A stretch of 64,000 nt of DNA from Toxonevra muliebris (taxonomy: Eukaryota > Arthropoda > Insecta > Diptera > Pallopteridae). Both the position numbers and the translations under genes were made by a program. The stretch is taken from NCBI GenBank assembly GCA_963691655.1, contig OY829326.1, forward strand, positions 72,905,235 through 72,969,234. Direction: 5' to 3'. Under the pieces are notes generated by a model. It was not told the DNA's origin, searched no databases, and saw only the letters and a list, made by a program, of their open reading frames with translations. This document shows, piece by piece, positions 38,268 to 49,960 of this stretch (the stretch's first letter is position 1; the number at the start of each line of letters is the position of its first letter).

Positions 38268-38932
38268 CTCATTGACCAATTAAGGACGGAACGGCTGCAA
38301 TTTCAAAACTTATTTAAGTGGCTCCGTTAACTATGAAAACGAACATAAAAAAATTTGAGCCATATCATTTTTTATGCAAAATAAATTTAAGAAGTTTTTG
38401 TTCTATTAATTTTTTTTTTAAAGCCCATACTGTAAATAAAAGCAAAAACAAATGAAATTTTAAAAATGAAAAAAGTCGTTCGAAAATTCTAAAAAAAATT
38501 AGAACATATTCTTTGATGAATTTTAAGAAGTCTTTGTTCCATAAAATTTTCGAAAGTTCACCCGTCTTATGTAAAAAATTCCTGAAAGTTTTGAAACGAC
38601 TTTTCGCGTTTAAGCCGCCATTTTGCATATTTACATGCTAAATTTTGAAACACCAAATGACACATTTTGAAGTTGAGGATGCATGGAAGCCGGAATTTTA
38701 TCAAATAGAGGTATTTCTTGATGATTTCATTCCGAAAATAATTTAGGAAAAAGAAATTTTAATCGAAAAATCATGTGTTTTGATGAATAAGTGAGCATAA
38801 CTGTTTGAATTTAAACTTTTTTATTTTGACTGCAGACTTCGAAAGTTCATAAAATTTTGCATAAAAAATTATATGGCTCAAATTTTTTTAAGTTCGTTTT
38901 CATGAAATTGCAGCCGACCCGTCCTTAATGGG
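38268..38932. mobile_element. 665-bp TTAA-flanked element with long inverted arms
   Basis: TTAA lies at 38264-38267 and 38933-38936. The outer blocks CATTAAGGACGGGTCGGCTG (right, complemented) and AATTAAGGACGGAACGGCTG (left), then GAAAACGAAC, AAAAATTTGAGCCATAT and TTTTTTATGCAAAAT, are mirrored over about 110 bp per side. The left side carries an 8-bp insertion (GACCAATT) and about 30 extra bases relative to the right. It starts 139 bp after another TTAA element. Confidence 0.8.
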
Positions 38933-39643
38933 TTAAGTGGGTAGTCGCTTAAAACACAGTATTTTTTTGAGATATTTTTTTTTTCATAGTTAAATTTTTT
39001 TTTGTGAATTTTTCGTAAATATCTTAGGCTAATGGAAAATAATATTTCATAATGAATTTCAAACGCGTTTTTCTCAAAACAAAGTTTTTAGACCTCGTTG
39101 ACATGATTTAAAAACAAAACTATCTAACCTATCAGGTTCAAACTATGAGGGCTTATTCTACACGAGACTGTCTATTGCGGAATTAGTGTTATGATTATTT
39201 ATCTGTTCTTAATTATTATTAATAAAAATAGTCGTCCATTTTTTTCTAATCGCAAGTACTTATAAAATTCCAATTCCGGATATAGCGGGAATTCTATATT
39301 TCAAGAATGGACTTAAATTTCTGCACTCAGATATTCCAAGGTGGAGATGGTTTGTCAACCAGGTATAAGCAAGGGTTTGTTCAGTCAGCTCTACCAAGAA
39401 AGAAACTCATCGAAAAAGCAGAAAAAATTTCCATTAGCATAATACCTCTGCTATTATAATAGTACGAAAATACATAATTATGTACGAAAAAAATAAAATC
39501 CACAAAAAAATTTTACTACAAAAAGAATAATCCCAAAAAAATACTTTGTTTTGTTTTAGGAAGCTACCCCTTTAGTAGGGACAAACGAGGGTTAATGTGT
39601 TCTAAAACAATGTGCTACGACAAATTTTATTAAGGGTCATGGT

Positions 39644-40176
39644 TAACGCTCGTATCTTTTTTCGGACCAAAAACTGTATATTTCTACCAAAAACTTTTAA
39701 AAAACTGTAAATCGATTTGAAAAAAACTTTATATTTCGCGGTATGAATTTTTTTCAATGAGAATTATCAAGGAAAGCAATTTATTCATCATCTATATCGT
39801 CTTCGTTCTCCATTTTCATATCTCCTTCTGTAGTTGTATTGAATTTGTGCTTGGAAGAAATTTGACGAAGCGATGCCGGCTTTGCTATGAGGTATTTATA
39901 GAAATCAACGCATGGATATTTCAAGTTACATTTGACGATAAGAATCGCCTTCAATGTTTCCACTTCTTTCAAAAGTATACTAGCAATGAGTTGCCATTGT
40001 TCTCTCAGACGTTTTGCATTGCGATTGATAAATTTGAATTTCCTAGCGTTCAAAAATTGTATATTTCTTTCTTAGTATAAACGCGGAATTTTGGTAAAAA
40101 AAAAACGGTATGTGAAGTTGAAGTTGAAAAAACGGTATACATACTACCTCGAAAAACTGTATAGATACAAGCGTTA
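39644..40176 (-). mobile_element. 533-bp hAT-like non-autonomous element with 8-bp duplication and internal open frame
   Basis: Perfect 8-bp GTCATGGT copies flank it (39636-39643 and 40177-40184). The TIR TAACGCTCGTATC against TAACGCTTGTATC fits the hAT end rule (Y-A-R-N-G) and the 8-bp duplication. Subterminal motifs AAAACTGTATA or AAAACGGTATA recur at both ends (about 39669, 39703, 40105, 40130, 40154). On the minus strand, 40053-39781 is open for 90 codons; the product is basic then acidic (FKFINRNAKRLREQWQLIAS, YPCVDFYKYLIAKPASLRQI, ending MENEDDIDDE). It starts without ATG and has an upstream stop. It does not look like a hAT transposase segment I know and may be a captured host exon. 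Confidence 0.75.
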
Positions 40177-41302
40177 GTCATGGTAATTCTAATTCATTTT
40201 CAATTAACGACCAGCATAAGTCAGCCGTCATCGCATGAAAATGGTTCCCCTATTAATGAATTAAGAGTAGAATTTATTTAGAGAAGGGCAAATAAGTCCT
40301 AAAAATAACGGTTAACATATTCCAAAAAAGTATTCTACAGTCTATTTTACTATAAGTCATTGAACAAACCAGCTTTCTCTGATAGAAAATAACCAAGATT
40401 ATTATACCCGAATTGTCAGAAAAGTCTAAACTTTAAACCAGCGTTAAAAAAATCTGATTTAAATTTTTGGAACGATGGCGCACGTATGCAATTTTTTTTG
40501 CAGATCTCTATCACAATCAACTATCATAATCATGTTATTTTTTTTGGCGTTGGACAGTGTTATTTGCTCCCCTTATTAACACATAGCTTTTGAAAGTTAT
40601 TGTTTTTTAAATACAATATGTCAGGCTGCCTCATACTCTTATAAAAATAAACACCTACACATCTAAAACCATTTTCTCACATAATAAAGCAATAATTGTA
40701 AAAAAAAGCTGAGAAAACATCATGTATGTATTCATTGAGTATGAAACGTAGGTCATACAATATCTTGATCTCATGAATGATGCTAAGAGGTGATAAAATT
40801 AAAAATAAATTCAACATAAAAATGCACTTGTATTTTATATGCATAAAATTAACATGCTAGGGGGAATGGAATTTTTAAAAAATTTCTATTTAAAACAAAT
40901 ATTAATTTACGTAAATTGTGGAAATGCTGTGCCACTAAAATTTATTTTTTCCAAGTCAATTTTCAAAACAAAAATAAGTCTTAAGATTTACTGAGTAATA
41001 TCTTTAAATTGCATTGAGCGACAATTTTGTTACCTTACAAAATCAAATGGCGATTGAGAAATATTTTGAGAGCTATTGGGGATCACTGATTCCAACCCTG
41101 TATTGAAATTCCCGCAATAGAGGACCAAAATACATAATTATGGTATACGCGGGACCAATTCAATTTAGTTTTATTTTAACTCTTACATGTTTCATCTCTA
41201 AGAAAAAACTTTTTATCATAAAAAATACTTAGACAGCAACACTCCACCACTGTCCGTACTCCCTCTTTGAAATGTTATATGAAGTCAATATCATATACAA
41301 GG

Positions 41303-42156
41303 TGGTCCGGTTTAAAACTACATAACTTTAAGATGTAATTTTAACTGTGATTAGTATTGAGAAGAAAGCATAGGGTGTATTTCAAATACGTATCACGAGG
41401 TATCTTACATAGAAAGTTAATAAGCCTTTGGATTGGTATTACATTTATAAGTAATATTTGTTTTGAATTGGAAGCATTTGCTATTCAATAGCCACAAATT
41501 ATTATTTTTTTTTTCAGAAAATTGAACTTTTTGCGAAAACTGGCATCATAATGTGACTAGTTTTGTGCTGTATAATATGATGAATCAAAGTTGCTAAGAT
41601 ACAGTACTTAGTGCAGTATTCTTCGACCACATTTTCTTGTATTTACGAATTAAAACCACAAAAAATTGTGTTGTTGTTCGAATTTTGCTAAAATTTTGGT
41701 TTTTCTGAACACTTTAAAATAAACTAATTTACACAAATTTAGTTTTATAACAAAGCATTTACAACAACAAAGCCATTTCTTATGATTTTAGTACGAAAGT
41801 ACAAGAAAATGTGGTGAAGGAGTACTACATAAAGTACTATATTTTTGCAACGATAAAACTTAGTTAGTTGATCATATCACGTAACTTTTTGCAAAAAATT
41901 ACATTTTCTGAAAAAGTATCAAAAAAAAAATATTCTTAGATTTTGACTATCAAATGGCTCCAACTCAAAACTAGGATGTCTAATTTCTCTACTCTACGTT
42001 TAATATTTTGTGAGTTATGGTACAATGTGCCTGGTAATAAGTTATTTTTCTAAGGGGTTTTTTTAAACACTCGGTATCTCAGTGGATGTTGAAAATAATT
42101 ACAGTTGAAAATTAATCACAGAAATACGCCTTGAAGTTATGTAAACTTAAACTGGA
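41303..42156. repeat. Near-palindromic foldback element, arms about 400 bp
   Basis: Left and right halves are inverted copies around a centre near 41725. Paired blocks, outside to inside, are: GTTTAAAACTACATAACTTTAA (41312) with its complement ending near 42152; TTTTGAATTGGAAGCATTTG (41461) with the complement of 41954-41973; AGAAAATTGAACTTTTTGCG (41516) with 41893-41912; GACCACATTTTCTTGTA (41627) with 41799-41815; and a GTTGTTGTT block (41670) with ACAACAACAA (41760). Identity is roughly 70-75 percent by eye. No coding capacity was found. Confidence 0.75.
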
Positions 42157-42639
42157 CGTAAAGATCTTAGAGAAAAACAATCGCCATCGACAAATTTTCT
42201 TTGAGATATTACCCTTTAAAATAAAAACTTTTGTTGTTTCTGCAATGATTCCTGGATTAATCGATAGAAAAAGCAACAAACAATGTTCTAAAAAAATATT
42301 ACCTAAAAAGTAATTGGGGCCACTGAAAGACTAAACCAGAGAAAGAAACCAAACTTTTTAAGTAAGGTATTTTTAAAAAATTTCCAAAAAGGGGAGAATT
42401 ACATATATTTGCTATATTAGCCGATGAATAAACCCTTAGAAATAAATACATACATATTCCCCATCGGAAAATACTTTTGATTACTGAAGGTCAAAACACC
42501 TAAGTCCAATTTCTTAGAAGAATCGATCTGAGACTTCATGACTTCTTGAGCCAATGTTTTCTCAGCACGAAGAAACAAAATTTGTTTCGATCGGAATACG
42601 AAGAAAACTTTTTTTTTTTATTGTCTCAACATTGAAAGT

Positions 42640-43895
42640 TACCCCCTGGGTCTAAGTAGGCCCATGTGTTTATTTTTGTGTGTTGGTACGAATCAGCAAA
42701 ATGTATACCAAAATTATTTTCAATTTGAGGTTTATTTAGATGCAAAAGATAATTTTAAGGTTTAAAAAAAAATATATATAGGACATTTTCTGTCAATGAG
42801 AGACCCTCACCCTGTCCAAAATTGGATAAGGTATTTTAGGGCATGTTTGGGCTCAAATAAAAGCCCAAACATGCAGCAAGGCCCAGAATAAGTTTTTTGG
42901 GAAGTTTTCTGGTGATTTGGGACACGGGAGACAGGAAAAAAAGTTTTTTGGGATTTTTCATTTTTTGAGGTTAGGGACGACATGTAACATTTCCTGTAAA
43001 AAAATAATATTAGATTAATGTTCATTAGCTGAAACTACACAAAAATAAGCTTTTCCCGTCGTTTTATGATGACTTTGGTAAGCGTAAGACCCGAAAAACA
43101 GCCTTTTTGGACCTTTTTTGAGGTTAGGGGCAACACATTTCCCGTTAAAAATAGTATTGAATTCATATTCAGCGAAAAAAAAATATACGAAAAAAGGCCT
43201 TATCTGTTTTTTATGGTGACTTGGGTAAACGTACGCTTCATAAAACTATTATTTTAAGGTGAGGTGGTAGACTTGCAGCCACCATATTTGTCCGCCATCA
43301 TGCAAAATCAAAAAAGGCCTTGTTACATTCGAAACTAGATATAAAAAGCTTTCATTTGAGCCCAAACATGCCCTAAAATACCTTAACCAATTTTGGGCAG
43401 GGGGAAGTCTCCCATTGACAGAGAATGCCCTATATATAACAAAAAAAATATATATATGTATGCGTAAGTACATACACATACATACGTACAAATTATTGCC
43501 ATATCTATATGTTTTCCTTAGGCAATCATAAACCGTTTGCCTGATCTTAATCAAATTTGGTGTAGAGATGCGTTTGTATGTATGTCAAGTTGTGGATTAT
43601 AAAATGTAACCGTATCTCAAAGTGGGCGTGGTATCTTCGCAAAAAAAAATCCAATCTCTTCGAATATCATATCAAGCTATAGTAATCAAATTTGATATGG
43701 AGACTTACTTCTTCCACACCAAACCAATTCTCAAATATAGGCTTAAAAGCGGATCTAAGATGCGTAGGAAGGGGAGACAACTAACTAACTAAATAAGGGT
43801 TGCATACCATTAGAAAGGGAAAATAATTCTCGTTCTTGGTTTTTTTGGAAAAAGGAAGTAATGTTAAAAATTCGAATTACCATCACTTACGTTAT
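42640..43895. mobile_element. Second copy of the 8.2-kb element, interrupted by a nested insertion
   Basis: Blocks shared with 8510-9050 are TTTATTTAGATGCAAAAGAT at 42731 (8549 in copy 1), TATGTATGCGTAAGTACATA at 43455, CGTATCTCAAAGTGGG at 43611 and TTTGATATGGAGACTTACTT at 43690. GTTGCATACCATTAG at 43799 matches 9974. The right end GAATTACCATCACTTACG (43874) mirrors the left end of copy 1. Relative to copy 1, about 0.9 kb of interior is absent and 650 bp is inserted. The left boundary is uncertain. Confidence 0.65.
42781..43430. mobile_element. 650-bp long-TIR element nested in copy 2, with 8-bp TATATATA flanks
   Basis: TIRs of about 85 bp are seen: the left begins GGACATTTTCTGTCAATGAG and the right, complemented, begins GGGCATTCTCTGTCAATGGG. 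Both share CCAAAATTGG, TAAGGTATTTTAGGGCATG and TTTGGGCTCAAAT. TATATATA flanks both sides (42773-42780, 43431-43438). The interior is an imperfect tandem duplication of about 150 bp (TTTTTTGAGGTTAGGGACGA at about 42962 and TTTTTTGAGGTTAGGGGCAA at about 43113, each ending in a GACTTKGGTAARCGTA block). Superfamily unknown; an 8-bp duplication fits hAT, P or Merlin. Confidence 0.85.
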
Positions 43896-46250
43896 ATAAG
43901 TCTTTTTCAAAGCCATAACTGTACACATATATGTGCTAGAAACACATACCACAAATGAAAGAATCGATGTCGAAATCATACCTTTTTTTTTCGCTTCTAA
44001 TATCAAGTATCAAATCTTGGATTCCAATGTCATCAATGGAGAAATAGTAGAAAATTTAATTCAATAGGAAATTAACTGGAAAAGAATTTTTTTCACCAAT
44101 ATATTGCTTTTAGCCTGGGTTTTAAGGACTTTTTCTAAATGAATTTTACATTCATAAACATTCCCTGTAAAACAAAAACATTGCTAAGTATTTACGAAGA
44201 ATAAATTTCATATAACAGAAATTACTTACTTTTCAGAGAATTCAAATGACTTTGCAAAACCTCAACTCACCTTTTTTATTTAATTTTCCGATAATAGTTA
44301 AGCGTTTACTGATTATCCAACTTTCCAAAACGACTACATTACTGTATCTAAGTTTGAAAAAAAGAAACAAAAAAGTACATAGACGAGCGGCAACGTGTGG
44401 CTAAAAGTAAAAAATCGGTTAGAAAAAAGCAAATTTTCAAGGAAGAATTCTGTTATATCGTTGCTCATCGCTCTTGTCTTTCATACATTTCAAGCTGCAT
44501 TACTTGGTAAGATATGTTTCCTCTTTACTATTTTCGATTGTATAAAAACTGAACCAAAGTTATGAGAGAAGAAATCTGTGCATTCCATGTTCCCTTACAG
44601 TTCAATTCATCTTTTCTTTATGATTTTTTCATGACCGAATTCGTTTATGATAAAAGTCATGCATTCCTCATATTCCTTCTGGAATGTACGATAAAAAAGA
44701 GCACACCTGCCCATGCAATAACATGCTGTAATAAGCCATAGCTATCGTTTTATTCATGTGGGCCTACTTAAGCCCAGCAGGTTTTTTTACCGCTTCCCAG
44801 AGAGGTGCCCATCCTAGGGTTCAAAATTATTGTTTTTAATTTTCAGAAAACCATTTTTTGTTCTCATAAAGAAAGATTTTATGTTATGCCAACAAACTAA
44901 AATCTTCACATCACAAACGAAATAAAGAAATAGATACAAGTAAACTTTTAGTTAAATTTCATCAATATCTACTTATTAAATTCACTTATCATTTCTGATT
45001 TTTGAGCACGTATCCACGATGAGGAGTTGAATAAAAAAGAATTGAATAAAAAGAGCTGAAGACAATCGTAGTTAGGGCCTAGTTTCTTAAGTTTGTTTAT
45101 AGAATTGATTTTTGTAAATAAATGAAAAAAATAATAATAGTAATTATAATAATAATGAATAAAAACCCTGGGAGATTTTTAATCCAGAATATGGATTCCA
45201 CAAAACCATTTTTTCTTTCCGGCATCGGCTAATAATATTTCATAAAATTTGTCTCGAGTCGTCAATTTGGAGTTTTCAAAAAATTTTGTTTCGTTTTAAA
45301 CTTTTTGTTTTTGCATTTAATTTGAGTAAATTTGGAATTTAGAAAAGTTAGTTAGTTTTTTAAAAATATTTTATGGCATTTTGGTTCTTTTTGTAGTTGC
45401 TTTGTAAATATTTTTTCATGTTCATTCTTTACTAGAAATTTTAATTTTACTTTTTTCCACTCGTTTGAATTTTAATAAATGACTGTTTTTTTTCTAAGCT
45501 CTACTTTGGTTTTTTGAAGCTTCTTTTCTTTTGTTTTATTAGTTATAAGCTTGAGAAAGTTAAACGCTATAGGCATGAAACTTTAATAATAAAATTTTAT
45601 GCGAACAAAAACCATTTATTAATTTTTCATGCGAAATTTGGTTGCAAAATTATTTTTCCTTTACTACTTATTTTTAGAAAAATTTGAATGTAGAGTGCTA
45701 CGAACTTTCTACTTTGTATGTACGTACAATGAATGTGAATGCATTTAACTTTAACTTATGAGTTTAATAATATTGTTAATTAAAAAAATATCTATAATAC
45801 AATCTTGTGCTTAAACAAACTTAACCTTTATGACAGTTTTATTTTTTGCTAAGAAATTAAAATCACTTTGAAAGTAAATCCAATTAATTAACGTGTTAAT
45901 GATGGAACGCGACAGAAAATTAATTTTAAGGTGCATTTAACGGAACTTTTTTGAGTAACGTTTCAGCAAAGTACAAAGTAATGTAGTTGTGTTAAAGTCA
46001 ACAATCCGAGGTTTTTATAAAAAATTGTTGGAGCAGTATCTTGTACTAGTTTCGTAAAATGTGTTTTGGAAATTCTAGAACCCCTTTTGGGCCTCTTTTT
46101 TCTCAAATTAATAAAAAACCACGTTTTTGATTTCCTTCCAACCCTTGATGGCTCTCCTAAAATTAGAGTTTCAAGGTTGTCGTTTGGCGTACCTGAAAAA
46201 GCTTCCTGATTCGTTGTCAGCGACCAAAAATACCCTAGAAAAATGAGTCC
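43896..46250. other. AT-rich non-coding DNA, nothing recognised
   Basis: No exon or TE protein was found. CATGTGGGCCTACTTAAGCC (44755) is the approximate complement of the stretch at 42647-42675 and may mark an older, larger element spanning 42.6-44.8 kb. Confidence 0.35.
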
Positions 46251-46305
46251 ACAACTCAGATACTGTTTTAAAGTCCCATTTTGTTGAACAGTGTAATCAA
46301 GCGAT
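46251..46305. repeat. Dispersed repeat with a second copy at 52911-52960
   Basis: The block CTCAGATACTGTTTTAAAGT then CCCATTTTGTTGAACAGTGT recurs as TTCAGATACTATTTTGAAGT then CTCATTTTGTTGAACAGTGT, with about five differences in 45 bases. It may be the end of a DNA element; nothing else pairs with it. Confidence 0.6.
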
Positions 46306-47890
46306 CATAGGTAGCGGTTGAGATGGTATTGACTGAAGTGATATTGCCATATTAAAGCATTTTTCAATTATAATTTAATGCTTTCCATTTTATTTTATAA
46401 ACTTCGTACTATTACAAGAACACAGATGTACTGAAGAATAAATCGCCATTCGCATACTGGTCAGATCATTAAGATTTTTAATAATATTTTGTAGTGGGAT
46501 AGCGTCATAAATCGACTCGGCAAATATAATATTATTATATGTAGGTTAAGTATAACTATAGAAAATGCCTAAATTCTAGAAAAAAAAATGTTTATAACCT
46601 TTTCTCACTCTTCCTCATACATCCTTTTACTTTTGCCAAGGTTGTGTGTCGAACGAACTTCAATGTTAAGGCTATGAAAAAATGCTTAAAATACTTTTAT
46701 ACAAAAACTAAAAATAGGTTGAAGCTATACGACAAAAATAGAGTTACATTAGAAAAGCCACACCCATTTCCTTCTTCAACCGAAAAACGAGTATTTTCGC
46801 TACTCCTCAACTTTGACGTCATCCTGTTATATTTTAACATTCCTTTTTTTTTTTTTTGGAACATCATTCCACCTTCACCACAGTCACCAACAAATATTGG
46901 CGATTCATTTGAAAATGTTTTGAGGTGCGTTTGCATGTTAACTAAAAATAATATGTAGATATAATACAATATTTATTTTGTTGTAACTACGTACATATTT
47001 TGCACAAGTTGCTGTTGCTGTTGCATGTTGTTATCTCAATTTATTTGCTGTGATAGCAATATTCACACGTTGCTTCCTGACTCGCTTCACTCGTTTCTCT
47101 ATTTATTGTTTGTTTTTATATTTTTAACTTTTTCCAATGTAAATTTTCGCGATAAAATTAAATAAATAATTTCAAATGTTTCAAGTCAAGTTGCAGTTTC
47201 TAATTAACTTTAATAACAATAATAATAATAGCAACACCAACAACAATAAGAATATTAATGAATACATTTGCAAACACAAGGTATGAGTACTAACAATTTT
47301 CTGCAGTTAGTTTGCGAAACTTTTCGCACACCAACTATTATTTACTACCATCCATGGACGTTTGTACATACATAGATGTTGTGTACTTCATTTGGCTGTT
47401 ATCAGCTCGAAACTTTAAACTTTTCTACAAATAACAAAATATTCTTGCAGTTTTTGTATTTTGTGTAGTAGCGATTTATTTCCTTCTCCATATTTTTGTT
47501 TGTTTGAATAGGGTTAAAATGACGTTAGTTGCTGTTGTTTTTTTGTTATTGTCGAAGGTAAGAAATGAAGGAGGGGAGGGTGAGAGAGAACCTCTGAGGC
47601 TTTTTGTAATAATTTTAAAAACTTTCGTGACAAAAAGTAATTTAAAATTGTTATTGTTGTTGTTGGGCTGTTGCTGCTACATTCTGTATAATTTATAAAA
47701 ATAATCTTTACGTTTTTTGCATATGTAGGTACATAATACAAAAATGATGTAAATTAAAAATGAAGCATAAATAAAACTAATTTTCCATTTTTACTTAAAA
47801 GGTAAAGAACTAAAAATCTAAGCATGCCATAAAAAATTATAAAATAATATTTCTTAGAAAACGTAAGATTCAAAATCTTACGAATTTTAT
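46306..47890. other. AT-rich non-coding DNA, nothing recognised
   Basis: Triplet-rich stretches (GTTGCTGTTGCTGTTGC at 47008; AATAATAATAATAGCAAC at 47217). The short open frames here are in low-complexity sequence. Confidence 0.4.
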
Positions 47891-47901
47891 GTATCGAACA
47901 T

Positions 47902-49548
47902 AGGTTAGGTTAGGTTGGAGTGGCAGCCTTCTGCTTCAAAGCACACTTAAGCACATTTAGGCTCATTGTGATACCACAGTACGGCGCGACTCCCCCATTT
48001 ACGGATTGGAGAACCATGAGGATTCCATAATGAATCTGGCTATGTCCTTAATATTTACGGATGATAGCTCGGATAGACTAGTGAAAAAAGGTGAGCCCAG
48101 GAGTTTTAGTCTCCTCCTGGCCAGGGATGGGCATTCGCACATGAAATGGAGGACTGTTTCTTCCTCCTCCTCAGAGCCGCAGCCCCGACAGAAGTCATTG
48201 AATGGCAGTCCTAGTCGTGCAGCATGTCTCCCCATTATGCAGTGCCCCGTGAGCACCGAAGTCGTAATGCTGATGGAGTTTCTGCTAAGGTTGAGTAGCT
48301 GTCTAGTTCATCTATTGTCCATAGTGGTCCATGTTAGCCTGGTAATACCACAGGTATGCTCCGCTACCCACGATCTTTTTGCTTCCTCAAGGTAGTTTTG
48401 CTTAATGGCTAATTTAATAGAAGTAAGAGGGACACCAATTGTGCAGGAAGGTGATATATCTGTAAGCTGCGAGCCCTGTTTTGCTAACTCGTCGGCATTG
48501 CACTTACCTGAAATATCCATCTGTCCAGGCACCCAATATAGGTGGACCTGCGAGTGACTCGACAAAATGTTGAGTGAAGATCGGCAGTCGAGAACAAGCT
48601 TTGATGTAGTGAAAACACCGGCAAGGGACTTGATTGCTGCTTGGCTGTCCATGTAGATGCAGATATTCTTATCGAATGAATCGTTGCGAATAAGCCACTT
48701 GGACGCTTGATAGATAGCCATTACTTCCGCCTGAAAGACGCTGCAATGGTCAGGAAGTCGGAAAGAGAGTCTGAGATCTAACTTACTAGAGAAGATGCCA
48801 CAGCCGACTCTTTCCTCCGATTTGGATCCATCTGTATAGATGTCAATTGAATTGTCAGTGACCACCTCGTCATTAACTCATTCCTCTCTACTGGGGATAT
48901 GGGTGAAGAACGTGTGGTTTAAATTAGGTGTAGAGCATATTAGCTTTCCATTGAAGTTTAGGATCAAGAACAAGTCCTAAATATTTGACGCGCTTGCTAA
49001 GGCAAAGCGAGGTACCATTAATTTTGGGTAGTGCAAAAGTTGGTATTTTATGCTTTCTAGTAAAAAGCATAACCTCTGTTTTGGCAGGATTAACATTAAG
49101 ACCGAATTCACGGCACCAGTGAGACAGAATGCTAAGTGAGTGATTTAGCCGTTCTGAAAGAGTAGCAACGTATTTGCCGGATACTGCAATAGCAATGTCA
49201 TCTGCATAAGCTATTATTTTGCAGCCGGTTTGATCTAATCTGTTTAGCAGTGTGTTCACCGCCAGATTCCAAATAAGAGGCGATAATACACCTCCTTGTG
49301 GTGTGCCCCTATTGACAACCTTTTTGACTTTATCATTTCCGATAGAGGAGCTGATGATACGTGTTTTAAGTAGTTGTCCTATAAATCTAACCAGATTAAC
49401 ATCAAGATTAAGATTTATTAAGGCGTTAACGACAGCGTCGGGGCAGACATTGTTGAAAGCCCCCTCGATATCGAGAAACACTGCAAGCGTGTATTCTTTG
49501 TTGGAAAGTGATTTCTCAACTTCCTCAATGAGTACATGTAGCGCTGTT
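47902..49548 (-). pseudogene. 5'-truncated, internally deleted RNase H-bearing LINE with 11-bp target duplication
   Basis: The 11-bp GTATCGAACAT lies at both ends (47891-47901 and 49549-49559). Reading on minus: RT fingers and palm (AVFLDIEGAFNNVCPDAVVN, RGTPQGGVLSPLIWNLAVN, KIIAYADDIAIAVSGKY, GLNVNPAKTEVMLFTRK, RVKYLGLVLDPKLQWK). The thumb region is missing at a junction near 48940. Then comes RNase H (IDIYTDGSKSEERVGCGIF, YMDSQAAIKSL, YWVPGQMDISGKCNADELAK) and the Cys-rich knuckle (GLPFNDFCRGCGSEEEEETV). The 3' end is CCACTCCAACCTAACCTAAC. Most domains are open over long frames, so it is relatively young. The YADD catalytic pair is intact but the deletion makes it non-autonomous. The type is I/LOA/R1-like with RNase H. 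Confidence 0.92.
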
Positions 49549-49639
49549 GTATCGAACATGCTGGGTACAAAAATGTAAAAAATTTCAAAAAACTTTATTT
49601 GGACAACTCAAATGTATCTTATGCTTTCATTGTGATGAA

Positions 49640-49960
49640 ATTAAAAACATTGAAACCAATTTCAGGAAAAGTTATTGAACAATTCCGAAAAGGAAAGACG
49701 GTCGTATGGAATCCAGGCCTTACACTAAAAATATCGTAAATTACTTAAAACAGGTCAAGAAAATGGCCTGTAATTGAGAGAAAAAAATCCACTGGATTTT
49801 TACTCGATTTAGTCAAAAACCCTAATAGGGGTATTCACGGGCCAATGTAATCTTGGGAAACTGCAAGTTTATTCCGCGCATCGTATAAAAAAATGTGAAA
49901 GGTGCAACTTTGCGAGGCAATTAAAATATCAAGGAAATATTCAAATTGTCGGAATTTAGA
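49640..49960 (+). pseudogene. N-terminal relic of a Tc1-type transposase
   Basis: The + strand reads KPISGKVIEQFRKGKTVVWN (the helix-turn-helix start typical of Tc1 transposases, where KVIEQFRKGKTVREIAK-like text is usual) and, after stops, a decayed linker. It lacks any catalytic region. Confidence 0.55.

Noticed and set aside
48006..48395. 129-codon frame on +
   Set aside because: It is the antisense shadow of the LINE RNase H region.
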